From: Adiantum capillus-veneris
Taxonomy: Eukaryota; Streptophyta; Polypodiopsida; Polypodiales; Pteridaceae
DNA: 60,000 nt
Assembly (NCBI GenBank): GCA_014529385.2
Contig: CM043964.1
Location: 105,017,587 to 105,077,586 of the forward strand
Direction of reading: 5' to 3'
In this document: positions 10,698 through 19,796 of the stretch, in pieces
How the letters are laid out: every line of letters begins with the position of its first letter
Position numbering within the stretch: the first letter of the stretch is position 1
Program-made: the position numbers and the translations under genes
Notes under the pieces: generated by a model
What the model saw: only the letters and a program-made list of their open reading frames with translations
What the model was told of the DNA's origin: nothing
Database searches by the model: none

Positions 10698-12038
10698 TAT
10701 TCGGTAATTATTCGGAGATACGGTGTAAATTGAAGTTTTATACATATAATTTTTGTTATACGGGCGTATAAATGCAACGCAGCCATTAGCAGCAGTGAGC
10801 ACAATCTTTCCAACTCCCTGAACTGGATAAGAGGCGTTGTTGGCACAAGTGGCTGAATTCCCATGAGGGACAGACTCGAGAGAGGTAAACAATGCACGAT
10901 GTGAGGTAATGTGCTTTGTAGCACCATTGTCGAAATACCACACATGTGAATCTGCAGCAACTGACAAGCATGCATCATGGACAGTAGGATTGTAAGTGCA
11001 CTCTGCGCTAAAAGCCCATTCTGCATCAACATCAGCAACACAGTCTCCTTTCACAGAAGACTCAACAATGGCTGCATTTGTAGTGGAACCAGCATTTGCA
11101 GTGGAACCACCCTCTTTCTTCTTAGCCTCTTTGGCCTTCAACTTAGGACACGACTTGATCAAGTGATAATTGGCTTTACAATGATGGCAACGCATTTTCT
11201 TTTTGCCCTTATCACCAGAATTTCCAGACGAATTGCTGCCAGCAGAAGCATTAGGAACATAATTTTTGCCACACGCAGCAGAACCATAAGAAGTGGCTGC
11301 ATTACTGTTACCACCCTTTCTTTGAGAAGCAATAAAAGCCTGTTCAACTGCACGCTGTCTAATCCTGTTTTTTCTAGAAAGTGACTCTTGCAACAGCAAT
11401 GTGCATAATGCATCAAACTTGACAACTTCTGGATTTCCTTGGGTCATAAGTCTCCAAGTACTAGCAAAAGTCTGGTAGGAATCTGGTAAGGCATCAAGAA
11501 CAGTCTGCACAAGGGAACTGTCTGAAATGACTTCACTTGCAGAAATAAGCTGCTCATTGATATCCTTGACACTAGCAAGGAAAGTGTCCATATCATCTTC
11601 CTCATGCATAATCTTCGACTCCAGCTCTTTACGCAGCAAAGCAATTTTAGCCTCATTGCGGCTTGCATAAAGACCTGCTAAAATATCCCAAGCCTGTTTT
11701 GGAGATTTTGCAGAACGGATGTGAGGAACAATGGTGCGCTTCACAGACAACGCAATCAATGCATGAGCCTGCGCATCCTTAACATCCCAACGAGCTTGTT
11801 CTGCCGTAGGCAGAACAACTCTAACAGTTGCAATCCTTGCAGCAAGACCTGCAACATCCTCAACATCGCCTACATCCTCAGAACCAGGATGTACATCAAT
11901 GCCCTACACAATGTTCTAGACACCCTTTGACACAAGAACATGTTGCATCATATAAGCCCACATAGGGTAGTTGTCCCCATCCAACCTGTCCTCAGCAGCA
12001 AACATCTTGAACACATCTGTGTTGTTGTTGTCAGCCAT
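10690..12038 (-). pseudogene. Ty1/copia gag-protease (5' half of polyprotein, truncated)
   Basis: The ATG at 12,038 opens MADNNNTDVFKMFAAEDRL, then LDGDNYPMWAYMMQHVL, the N-terminal gag pattern of copia elements. Two in-frame stops follow (around 11,910 and 11,900) before the frame resumes. The gag core reads SPKQAWDILAGLY, LRKELESKIMHEEDD and VQTVLDALPDSYQTFAST. A zinc knuckle CHHCKANYHLIKSC (CX2CX4HX4C) is near 11,195. The protease motif reads WYFDNGATKHITSH (about 10,940), with DNGA where an active enzyme usually has DSGA. Copia-like sequence stops at LTAANG (about 10,783), where unrelated AT-rich DNA begins, so integrase, RT and RNase H are absent. The chance frame runs on to 10,690. Confidence 0.9.
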
Positions 12039-12367
12039 GGTAAATGTTGCACCTAATGTGAAAACTGCCCGAAAATAGGAGAAACGGAGCGGGAACAACC
12101 TGAGCTATATAGCACAAACCGTAGAAGACTCTAAGGCACCTGTTATGCAAAAAACGGCACTAACACAAATTCTACACAAAATGACAAAATAGCCTGTGCA
12201 GTACTGCCTGTAGTGGAAACGGAGGCCGAAATGAGCCCAAACGAAGGCCAAAATGAGCCCAAAATTTTTGTCGACCTGCGAATGCTTGCCAAAGCTCACT
12301 GAAATCGGAGAAAGTGAGGAGGCGTGTGCTGGAGCAGCTGGCGACTAAGCCCAGGAGAACATGACGT

Positions 12368-12379
12368 GCTCTGATACCA
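12368..12379 (-). promoter_or_regulatory. Copia primer-binding site (initiator tRNA-Met)
   Basis: The minus strand reads TGGTATCAGAGC two bases after the LTR end (..CCAACA/AT/TGG..). This is the classic plant copia PBS, and fixes the element's orientation and LTR edge. Confidence 0.95.
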
Positions 12380-12381
12380 AT

Positions 12382-12590
12382 TGTTGGAATTAGGGTTACG
12401 GAGAAACACACACATCTTGGAGAAGACGAAGGAAACTCAAGGCACACAATAGAGAGTGTGTTACTTAGTGTGCAATGGAAAGATAGATAGGTAGCCCTAG
12501 AGTGATGGACGTATATACAATGCACGGGGGGAAAGACCTCCTAAAGAGGGAAAAAATGCCCCGGTGGTCCTAGTGTGTTCACACACATCA
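12382..12590 (-). mobile_element. Copia 5' LTR (outer edge approximate)
   Basis: The inner edge at 12,382 is exact (TGTTGG on the plus strand, CCAACA on the minus). A TATA-like TGTATATAC lies at about 12,511-12,519 on the minus strand. A terminal match exists at 12,789-12,794 (CCAACA on plus), which would give a 413-bp LTR. But 12,600-12,845 reads as a different coding fragment, so I prefer an outer edge near 12,590. Confidence 0.6.
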
Positions 12591-12845
12591 CTACCACATG
12601 TATATGGTAACAGCTTGGGCCATTGAACAGTAGTCCATAATGATATTTGGAGAGATGTAGTATCCATTGTGGGAAAAGGGAGCACCACATCCTTCAAACA
12701 TTCCTCCACTAGTATAGATACATTTCCTTGACCTATCTTTGTGCCACCACATGTGGAACCTGGATTTGTTCTACACACACAACCAATACCAACAATTTCA
12801 TTATCAAGAATCAAATGTACTTTCTCCCCGGGTTCGAATTCCATC
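12590..12845 (-). pseudogene. Exon fragment with DUF8039-like module
   Basis: An intron acceptor (CACTCGCAG|G) precedes MEFEPGEKVHLILDNEIVGI, then GTKIGQGNVSILVEE, VVLPFPTMDTTSL and VQWPKLLPYTC. The order (basic beta strand with VxLI, G.V..T.P, GxxxGxG, hydrophobic LP-P, WPK) fits the DUF8039 domain found in proteins of plant CACTA-like transposons. About 80 codons are open up to the putative copia LTR. The assignment is from memory of the family pattern only. Confidence 0.5.
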
Positions 12846-13024
12846 CTGCGAGTGAAAAAAATACGTTGTCAAGTTCATACTCATAGGTACTTCTCTTTGA
12901 GAAAAATGTTATAATTTCCATTTTAAAAGACATGAGGGTTATGAATGTTAAAAGTCCGAGAATTTAAATTTAAGGAGCCCCAATCAAAGTGGATAAATGG
13001 TGACTCATTTACTATATTGCAACA
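12846..13024. other. AT-rich spacer, possibly intron of the preceding exon fragment
   Basis: No gene or repeat is recognised before the first satellite word at 13,025. Confidence 0.4.
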
Positions 13025-14721
13025 TAGCTTGGACAAGTGGTGGACCTAGTTATAATGTCATCACTAAACAACTATCCAACTTGCATCTCAATGTCCAAGT
13101 AAATCCTTAATTATTTCAATGGAAGCAACATTTGAGAGTGGTGCATATTGTCTCAAGAACTCCCTCCCTATATAAGTGGCATAGCTTGGACAAGTGGTGG
13201 ACCTAGTTTTAAAGCTGAATGTCCAAGGTGAACTAGTGCATGACCCTGCTTCCTAGTGTCCAAGTAGACATTACCCCAAACCATCCATGGTAGTAGACAC
13301 AGTAGCTCCACTCCATTCAGTTGTTTACCTTGAAACAATAGAGATAGTTTCTTTTAGTAGAGCTAGCTTGGACAAGTGGTGGACCTTAAAACCATCTTGG
13401 GCTAAAACCTCCATAACAAAATGGTTAGTAAGTTTCACAAGTGGTGGACCTCTTCCCAGACCATCCCTGGTAGTAAACATACTATCTACACTCCATTCAC
13501 ACATTGACGTTCGAACAATAGAGATAGGACTCTTTAATAGATCTAGCATGGACAGGTGGTGGACCTTCAAACCACCTTGGGCTCAAACCTCCATAACACA
13601 ATGGTTAGTAGGTTGGAAAAGTAGTGGACCTCTACCACACACAATCCATGGTAGTAAACATAGTAGCTACACTCCATTCACACATTGACATCCAAACAAT
13701 AGAGGTAGGACTTTTTAGTAGAGCTAGCTTGGATAGTAGGTTGGACAAGTGGTGGACCTCTTCCTCAAACAATCCATGGTAGTAAACATAGTAGCTACAC
13801 TCCATTGAAACTTTGACCTTCAAACAATAGAGATAGGACTATTCAACAGAACTAGCTTGGAGAGGTGGTTTACCTCCAAACCACCATGGGCTAAAACCTC
13901 CATAACACAATGATTAGTAGGTTGGGCAAGTGGTGAACCGCTACCCCAAACCATCCATGGTAGTATACACATTAGCTCGGCTCCATTCACACATTGACCT
14001 TGAAACAATAGAGATAGCTTCTTTCAATATATAGATGGGGGACCTTCAAACCACCTTGGGCTAAAACCTCCATAACACAATGTTTAGTAGGTTAGACAAG
14101 TGGTGGACCTATGCTCCAAACCATCCATGGTAAACATAGTAGCTCCACTCCATTCTTTCACTGACCTGGAAATAATAGAGATAGCTTCTTTCAATATATA
14201 TAGCTTGGACATGTGGTGGACCTTCAATAAACCACCTTGGGTTAAATACTCCATAACATAATGGATAGTAGGTTGGAGAAGTGGTGGACCTCTGCGCCTG
14301 AAACCTTCCATGCTAATAGACATAGTAGCTACACTCCATTTACACATAAACCTTGAAACAATAGAGATAGCTTGTTTTAGTACAACTAGATTCAACAGGT
14401 GGTGGACCTTCAATCCATCTTGGGCTAAAGCGTCCATAGCATAGTGGATAGTAGGTTGGACAAGTGGTGGACCTCTGCCCCAAACCATCCATAGTAGTAA
14501 ACATAGTAGCTACACTCCATTGACATATTGACCTTGAAACAATAGAGATAGCTTCTTTCAATAGACCTAGCTTGGAGAGGTGGTGGACCTTAAAACCACC
14601 TAGGGCTAAATCCTCCATAAGATAACGAGTAGTAGGTTGGACCTAGTTCTAATACAATCACTAAACTACTATAGAACTTGAATCTCAATGTCCAAGTAGG
14701 CCTTTCTTTCAATGGAAGAAA
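13025..14721. repeat. Satellite array A (about 180-bp monomers)
   Basis: A GGTTGGACAAGTGGTGGACC word recurs at about 13,432, 13,612, 13,740, 13,920, 14,092, 14,272 and 14,454, a spacing of 172-182 bp with one 128-bp deletion unit. Each monomer also has a second copy of the word (GCTTGGACAGGTGGTGGACC) about 65 bp earlier, plus blocks CCATCCATGGTAGTAAACAT, CACTCCATTCACACATTGAC and AACAATAGAGATAG. The ends (13,025-13,250 and 14,640-14,721) carry the divergent class II flank with TGGACCTAGTT. The array is cut at 14,726 by an LTR element. Confidence 0.95.
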
Positions 14722-14726
14722 TAGTG

Positions 14727-15054
14727 TGTTAAGAGTATCATCCACACACACCCTTAATGTTGTTGATAAAGAAGAATTGCAGAGAGATAAAGACAACAAG
14801 AGAGACATAGAGAGAGAAGCGATAACCAGACATCCCAAGACATGTTCTATGTTCATGATTGAACATCCAATGATGCGTACAAAGAGGACTCCTCCCTTTT
14901 ATAGGAAAATAAGAACACCCTTTGAATCCTCGATGCCCCTTTAGTTACACCTTTTGAGATCCCCTCTACTAAGAGTGCATTCCCACACGAAGGTACATGA
15001 GGCATGCTCGACACTCCCAATGTGGTCATGTGCGATACATTTCGAGCATATACA
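14727..15054. repeat. Left LTR of the small LTR element
   Basis: TG...CA ends, 328 bp. It differs from the right LTR by scattered substitutions only, and contains a TTTTATAGGAAAATAAG block that may hold the TATA box. Confidence 0.95.
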
Positions 15055-15407
15055 CCTAGCACGCACGGTGAATTGTGTGAACCCACAAGTGTATCCCTTG
15101 ATTGGTTCTTTTTGGAATTCGAGAAGTGTGACGCAAGAATGATCGTCGAGGCCGCTTCCTGGCTCTTTGTCTCTTTGCTCCTGGACCAACCATCTTCATC
15201 TACCCTCATCTCGGACTCGATGAAAAATTTTCCCGTAATTGGCCGCCCGCAAAATTTGTGAACCCCTTGCCGCATTCTTACACATTTTGCCGTCGACATG
15301 CGCACATGTTTTATTTACGAAGCAAAATGCTTATTTAATTGCCGAATCTAGAATTGTGTGAATCCTTGCTTAATAGTTAACTATTTGTGTGAAAAGGTAA
15401 GTATGGA

Positions 15408-16259
15408 TTATTTTGATGACTTACCCTGTTTATCTGGCACCACACAAGCAGCCACACCCACCCATGAAGACAAGATCTCCCGATCACCGTCATCATCACA
15501 ATATGCATAATCAGAGAAGCCCAATGAGGATGCGGATGCGGCTGAGGGAACAAGAGCTGCATGCGTGACATGGATGGGAGACCCGACGCCAGGGTGGCTC
15601 ATTATTTGATAAATGCCTTACTCTCGGATTGTAATCTGGATACCAATAGGGATCCCAAAGGCGAGGACAATGTTGCTCCTGAGCATGCAGATAGACGTCG
15701 ACTACTTGGGGGAGCAGGTGACGAAGCTGGGGGGCCGGTGGAGTTCTTGTTCTTCAGGAGGGAGTACCCATGCTTGATTTGCAAATGCCTCAAGAAGAGT
15801 GGCCTGATGTCCAAGTTGGAGATTGTGTAGAACCACTATGAGTACAACTTGATGGAGACGCTGACAAATTTTTCCACCCACGGCCACCGCAAACACTTCA
15901 TCGTCACCGTCACCTTCTTCGTCCTCCTTAACCACGTTCGCCAACGCATCCATCTCTGGAACTTGACGCTCTCCGCCCACTAGCAGCACTTCCTCAACCT
16001 CGCCCTCACCTCGATCGATCCGGACTAGCCGATGCCTTCCTTCTGCGCCTCCTTCATTAGGAAAGGGGAGTCCGCAATGCAGCAGCACCCCACAATGTAG
16101 CAACACCCGCATGCTTCTCCTATCGCCTTTGACTTTCATGTGCCTTTGAAAGAACCTGGAACGATTTGTTCCTCCTGGGCTCCTCACACAGGCACTTTCA
16201 CTGGAGCAGACCTTATTATAGAATAGAAAGAGCGCATACACCTTCTTGCTCGAGAACAC
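15408..16259 (-). other. GC-rich exon-like interior, possible captured gene fragment
   Basis: On the minus strand a 185-codon open frame (16,259-15,702) contains an acidic stretch (DEEGDGDDEVFAVAVGGKI). A second frame (15,602-15,408) reads MSHPGVGSPIHVTHAALV and ends at a good splice donor, ACAGG|GTAAGT (about 15,425). On the plus strand 15,561-15,830 is also open (EFLFFRREYPCLICKCLKK). I cannot tell which strand was coding and recognise no family. Base composition and the splice-site-like signal suggest host-derived exon(s) inside the retroelement. Confidence 0.35.
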
Positions 16260-16312
16260 AGAGATGGTTTCTCACCAAAGGAAGGAGATTCGAATGTACG
16301 TGGTCGCCAAGT

Positions 16313-16639
16313 GTTAAGAGTATCATCCACACACACCCTTAATGTTGTTGATAAAGAAGAATTACAGAGAGATAAAGACAACAAGAGAGAGATAGAGAGA
16401 GGAGCGATAACTAGACATCACAAGACATGTTCTCTGTTAATGATTGAACATCCAATGATGCGTACAAGGAGGACTCCTCCCTTTTATAGGAAAATAAGAA
16501 CACCCTTTGAATCCCCGATGCCCCTTTAGTTACACCTTTTGAGATCCCCTCTACTAAGAGTGCATTCCCACACGAAGGTACACGAGGCATGCTCGACACT
16601 CCCAATGCGGTCATGTGCGGTACATTTCGGGCACATACA
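16313..16639. repeat. Right LTR of the small LTR element
   Basis: TG...CA ends, 327 bp, followed immediately by the TAGTG duplication. Confidence 0.95.
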
Positions 16640-16644
16640 TAGTG

Positions 16645-18115
16645 ACATAGTTTGGACAAGTGGTGAACCTAGTTTTAAAGCTCATTGTACAAGGTGAACT
16701 AGTGCAAGACCCTTCTACCTAGTGTCCAAGTAGTCATTGCTTCTGAAAATGTCAGCAAGGTTGGACAAGTAGTGGACGTACTTTCAATGACCAATCTCCA
16801 AGTAGCCCCTGTTGATGTTGAACTACTAATGCAAGAACAAAGTGGTTGGTGGTGGATAGTGGACTAGAACTTCTATGTTCAAGCATAGCTTGGACAAGTG
16901 GTGGATCTAGCTTTAATGGCCAATGACTAAGGTGAAATATTAATGCAAATGGGAAATGGTTGGCGGGAAGACCAAGTTGTGGAAAGTGGATGAGGCCTAC
17001 TAAGAGTATAGCCTAGACAAGTGGTGGACTAGTTTTAATGGCCAATGCCAACGGTGAACTACAAATGTAAGAAGGAGTTGTTTGGTGGTGGACCAAGTGG
17101 TGGATAGTGGACCAGCTTTACCATCTAGTTTTAATGGCCATTTCCAAAGGTGAAATATTAATGCAAGAACAAAGTGGTTGGAAAATTGGCGGGGTGGATC
17201 CCAATCGTAGATAGTGCTATTTTAGAGTAGTACAACTTGAACAAGTGGTGGACCTAGTTTTTATAGCCCATGACTAAGGTGAACTACTAATGCAATAACA
17301 AATTGGTTGGCGAGCAGAACAACTGGTGGAAGTGGACGAAACCTACTACAAGTATAGCTTGGAAAAGTGGTGGACCTGATTTTAATGGCCAATGTCAAAG
17401 GTGAAATATTAATGCAAGAACAAAATGGTTGGACAATTGGCAATGGAACCCAGTGGTGGCAGATAGTCCTATGTTAGAGTAGTACAACTTGGACAAGTGG
17501 TGGACCTAGTTTTAATTGTCCATGACTAAGGTGAACTACTAATGCAAAAACAAAGTGGTTGGTGGGCGGAACAAGTGGTGGCAATGGATAGGGCGTTGCC
17601 ATAGTATAGCTTGGACAAGTGGTGGACTTAGTTTTAATGGCCAATGCTAAAGGTAAAATACTAATGCAATAATTTCGAGGGATTTAATATTTACGTGATC
17701 ACATGAAATTTCTTGTGATCACAATGTTTATTATCACATTCACATAATCACAATTAACGTGATCACAAAAAAGTCGATAAGCGGTGACGTGGAAATCCAT
17801 CAAAACCACGTCTGGATATGTTTTTTTTTCGACTGACCCATTGGCAAACTATAAGAACGCTAAACCAAGCCAACCAAGAAATGGTAAAACCCAGGGGAAC
17901 ATATTGAATTGGACAATTTCTATAGGTTAAAGGGAAGTCATGTGAATATTTAACGTGATCACGTATTTTGAAATGTGATTACTCAATGTTATTAACGTGA
18001 TCATCTCTTTGTGATCACGTTGATGAAATCCCTGGAAATAACAAAATGGTTGGAGAATTGATAGTAGGCGCCGGTGGCAGATAGTGGACTAGGCCGACTA
18101 TGTTAGACTACATGT
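16645..18115. repeat. Satellite array, class II (about 121-131-bp monomers)
   Basis: The unit begins TAGCTTGGACAAGTGGTGGA and continues with CTAGTTTTAATGGCCAATG, GGTGAAATACTAATGCAA and an ACAAAGTGGTTGG block; starts are near 16,890, 17,013, 17,230, 17,361, 17,490 and 17,611. It shares only the GGACAAGTGGTGG word with class I. A MITE interrupts it at 17,673. Confidence 0.9.
17673..18038. mobile_element. Tourist-like MITE (PIF/Harbinger type), 366 bp
   Basis: The termini TTTCGAGGGATTT and AAATCCCTGGAAA form a 13-bp inverted repeat (12/13), flanked by TAA on both sides (17,670-17,672 and 18,039-18,041). Removing the insert restores the satellite phrase AATGCAATAACAAAATGG, which is seen intact at about 17,287. 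Inner inverted copies of CGTGATCAC follow each end. There is no coding capacity. A 3-bp TAA duplication with short TIRs is typical of Tourist MITEs. Confidence 0.88.
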
Positions 18116-18540
18116 TGACCAAGTGAATCGTGTAGGTTTTGGGCTCCGAAAGAAACAGAAGCAGTCATGGAAGATTCTAAGACCGGTTTAATAATGTGAC
18201 TTGTCTCTATTTTGATTACCCTTTTGGCCAAGAAGTTATATGCTATAGGAAGGTCTAACAGCGGTGCTGCTTCCACCAATTCCCTAACCATTTGTTCTTT
18301 CATCACATTGTTACAAGATTGGTTTTCAAGTGAATCCATGTGATAAGCCTTTGGGAATATGAACAACTTAATTTTCCCTTTTTGTGCTTTAATTCTATGC
18401 AGGTGGCCTTTGAAACTAATATGAAACTTGTGTCTCTCTAGACTTTTTAGGGTTAGGATGCTTAAGTTAGGTACCCCAAAAGTTTTAACTTGGAAAAGGT
18501 ATCAAGAAACACCTTTAAAACCAAAACCCAGTCATTATAT
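18103..18540 (-). pseudogene. Unrecognised open coding relic, about 145 codons
   Basis: One minus-strand frame is open from about 18,538 to 18,103: it includes VKTFGVPNLSILTLKSLERH, FHISFKGHLHRIKAQKGKIK, then LFIFPKAYHMDSLENQS and APLLDLPIAYNFLAKRVIKI. The only Met start available is in its middle (18,366), and the 3' end lies in satellite-like DNA. Amino-acid composition looks protein-like, but I recognise no domain. It may be an exon or element fragment inserted beside the satellite. Confidence 0.35.
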
Positions 18541-18825
18541 CACAAGCTTTCATCCTAGCCCTTGGTTGCTATATTCTAAGTTCCCACTCAAAAGTTATGA
18601 CAGAACAGGCAACTTGGACTTGAAACAGGATAATAAAACTCAAAACAGGCTATATTTAAATTTTAGGTCCCATATGTGCCATTAGGCACAAACCACGATT
18701 TAGGTCATTATCCTTCTAATCTTAAAGTCCGCGTTTACTGCTTACGTGGCATTCGCACACAAAAAACACAAACCTAGGGTCCCTTTCATGCACAACACAA
18801 AATAGGTATTGTTGCAGAGGTCGTC
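18541..18825. other. No recognisable feature
   Basis: AT-rich DNA between the coding relic and the 18-bp minisatellite. I see nothing that supports a gene. Confidence 0.4.
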
Positions 18826-18839
18826 ATTAGAGGAACATG

Positions 18840-19128
18840 TCACTATTGCCACTGCCGAGCAGGTTGCCATCGTAGAGCAGGTTACTATTGCAAACCAGGT
18901 CGCTATTGTAGGTGGTATTGCCATCACAGATCAGGTCGACACTGCCAAACAATTCGCCATCACTATCTGAGAAATTCAAGTTGCTATTGCCATCATTGAT
19001 CAGGTCTCCATCGCAAAGCAGGCTGCACCATCACATAGTAGGTCGCTATTGCAAAGCAAGTTGTTATTGTAGAGCAGGTCGCTATTGCAAAACACATTGA
19101 CACATCAAAAAAGGTCGACACAGCAGAA
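18840..19128 (+). repeat. 18-bp minisatellite encoding a degenerate hexapeptide
   Basis: Units of exactly 18 bases such as GAGCAGGTTGCCATCGTA and GAGCAGGTCGCTATTGCA recur about 13 times with some indels. From 18,837 one plus-strand frame reads EQVAIV-EQVTIA-NQVAIV-GGIAIT-DQVDTA-KQFAIT before a TGA at about 18,968. Later units return to an in-phase 18-bp spacing. The pattern is a beta-prone hexapeptide repeat, perhaps from a coding minisatellite now decayed. Confidence 0.75.
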
Positions 19129-19796
19129 CAGGTATCTCTCTCTCTCTCATAAATTATCTATCATTCTTTTTTTTCAGAGACATAATATACGTTTTTAGGT
19201 TTTAGGGTTTAGTATTGTTATTATGCAAATACACATATTGTATTACTATGCAGATACACATATTTCAAACATACAGAGATATGCAAATATATTGTTTGTG
19301 TAATATTAAATACATAGTGTATTAACAATAAATGTGAATGACAAGTCTACTTACTTGTGTCAATTGCTTAAATTATGGTTTGGACAAATGGTTGGTCTTT
19401 GTTGAGTTGCTGATGGATACTTTCTTTGTCTGTTGTTTCTGAAATGGCTGAAATATGAAATATGTGAGCTACAATTTTGGTGGATGTATAATGTTGGGGT
19501 CTTTCTTACTGTTACTGGTTGCGAAAGTGGTGGACCTTGTTTGGCTATAGATGCAAAAAATGTGACTCAACAAGGGAGGATTTGAATTTAGGCGGGAAAA
19601 GACACACGTTTAACTAAACTTGATTTCAAATTTGAATATGGATGGGAAAATTTGAATTTAAGCTAGATGGTGAAGTTGATTTAGGTGGGACTATTTAAAT
19701 TTGAGCGGCTTGATTTGAATTTAGGTGGGATTATCTATGGGTGGTTTCGTTCAAATTTAGACGGGATTATTTAAATTTAGGCAGTTTAATTTAAAA
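19129..19796. other. AT-rich spacer with TTTGAATTTAGG(C/T)GGGA-type short repeats
   Basis: A (CT)n of about 10 units lies near 19,136. From 19,575 to 19,795 a 25-45-bp word (ATTTGAATTTAGGCGGGA and variants) recurs about six times. Two isolated relics of the satellite word lie near 19,382 and 19,522. Confidence 0.6.

Larger units (their letters stand above)
14727..16639. mobile_element. Complete small LTR retroelement (non-autonomous), 1.91 kb
   Basis: Two near-identical direct repeats of 328 and 327 bp (14,727-15,054 and 16,313-16,639) start TGTTAAGAGTATCATCC and end ACATACA. Perfect 5-bp target-site duplications TAGTG flank the element (14,722-14,726 and 16,640-16,644). The 1,258-bp interior is GC-richer than its surroundings, has no recognisable gag or pol, and holds exon-like open frames. 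Orientation is uncertain. On the minus strand the LTR is followed by TTGGCGACCACG, which could be a PBS; on the plus strand the post-LTR sequence lacks a TGG. The low divergence between LTRs marks a fairly recent insertion into the satellite. Confidence 0.92.

Noticed and set aside
12382-12794. 413-bp copia LTR ending at CCAACA (12,794)
   Set aside because: The terminal match is tempting, but the outer 200 bases read as a DUF8039-like coding fragment continuous with an upstream splice acceptor. A shorter LTR fits better; this remains open.
12820-12846. GGTTCGAATTCC considered as a tRNA T-arm
   Set aside because: No acceptor, D or anticodon stems could be paired around it, and it lies inside an open exon-like frame.
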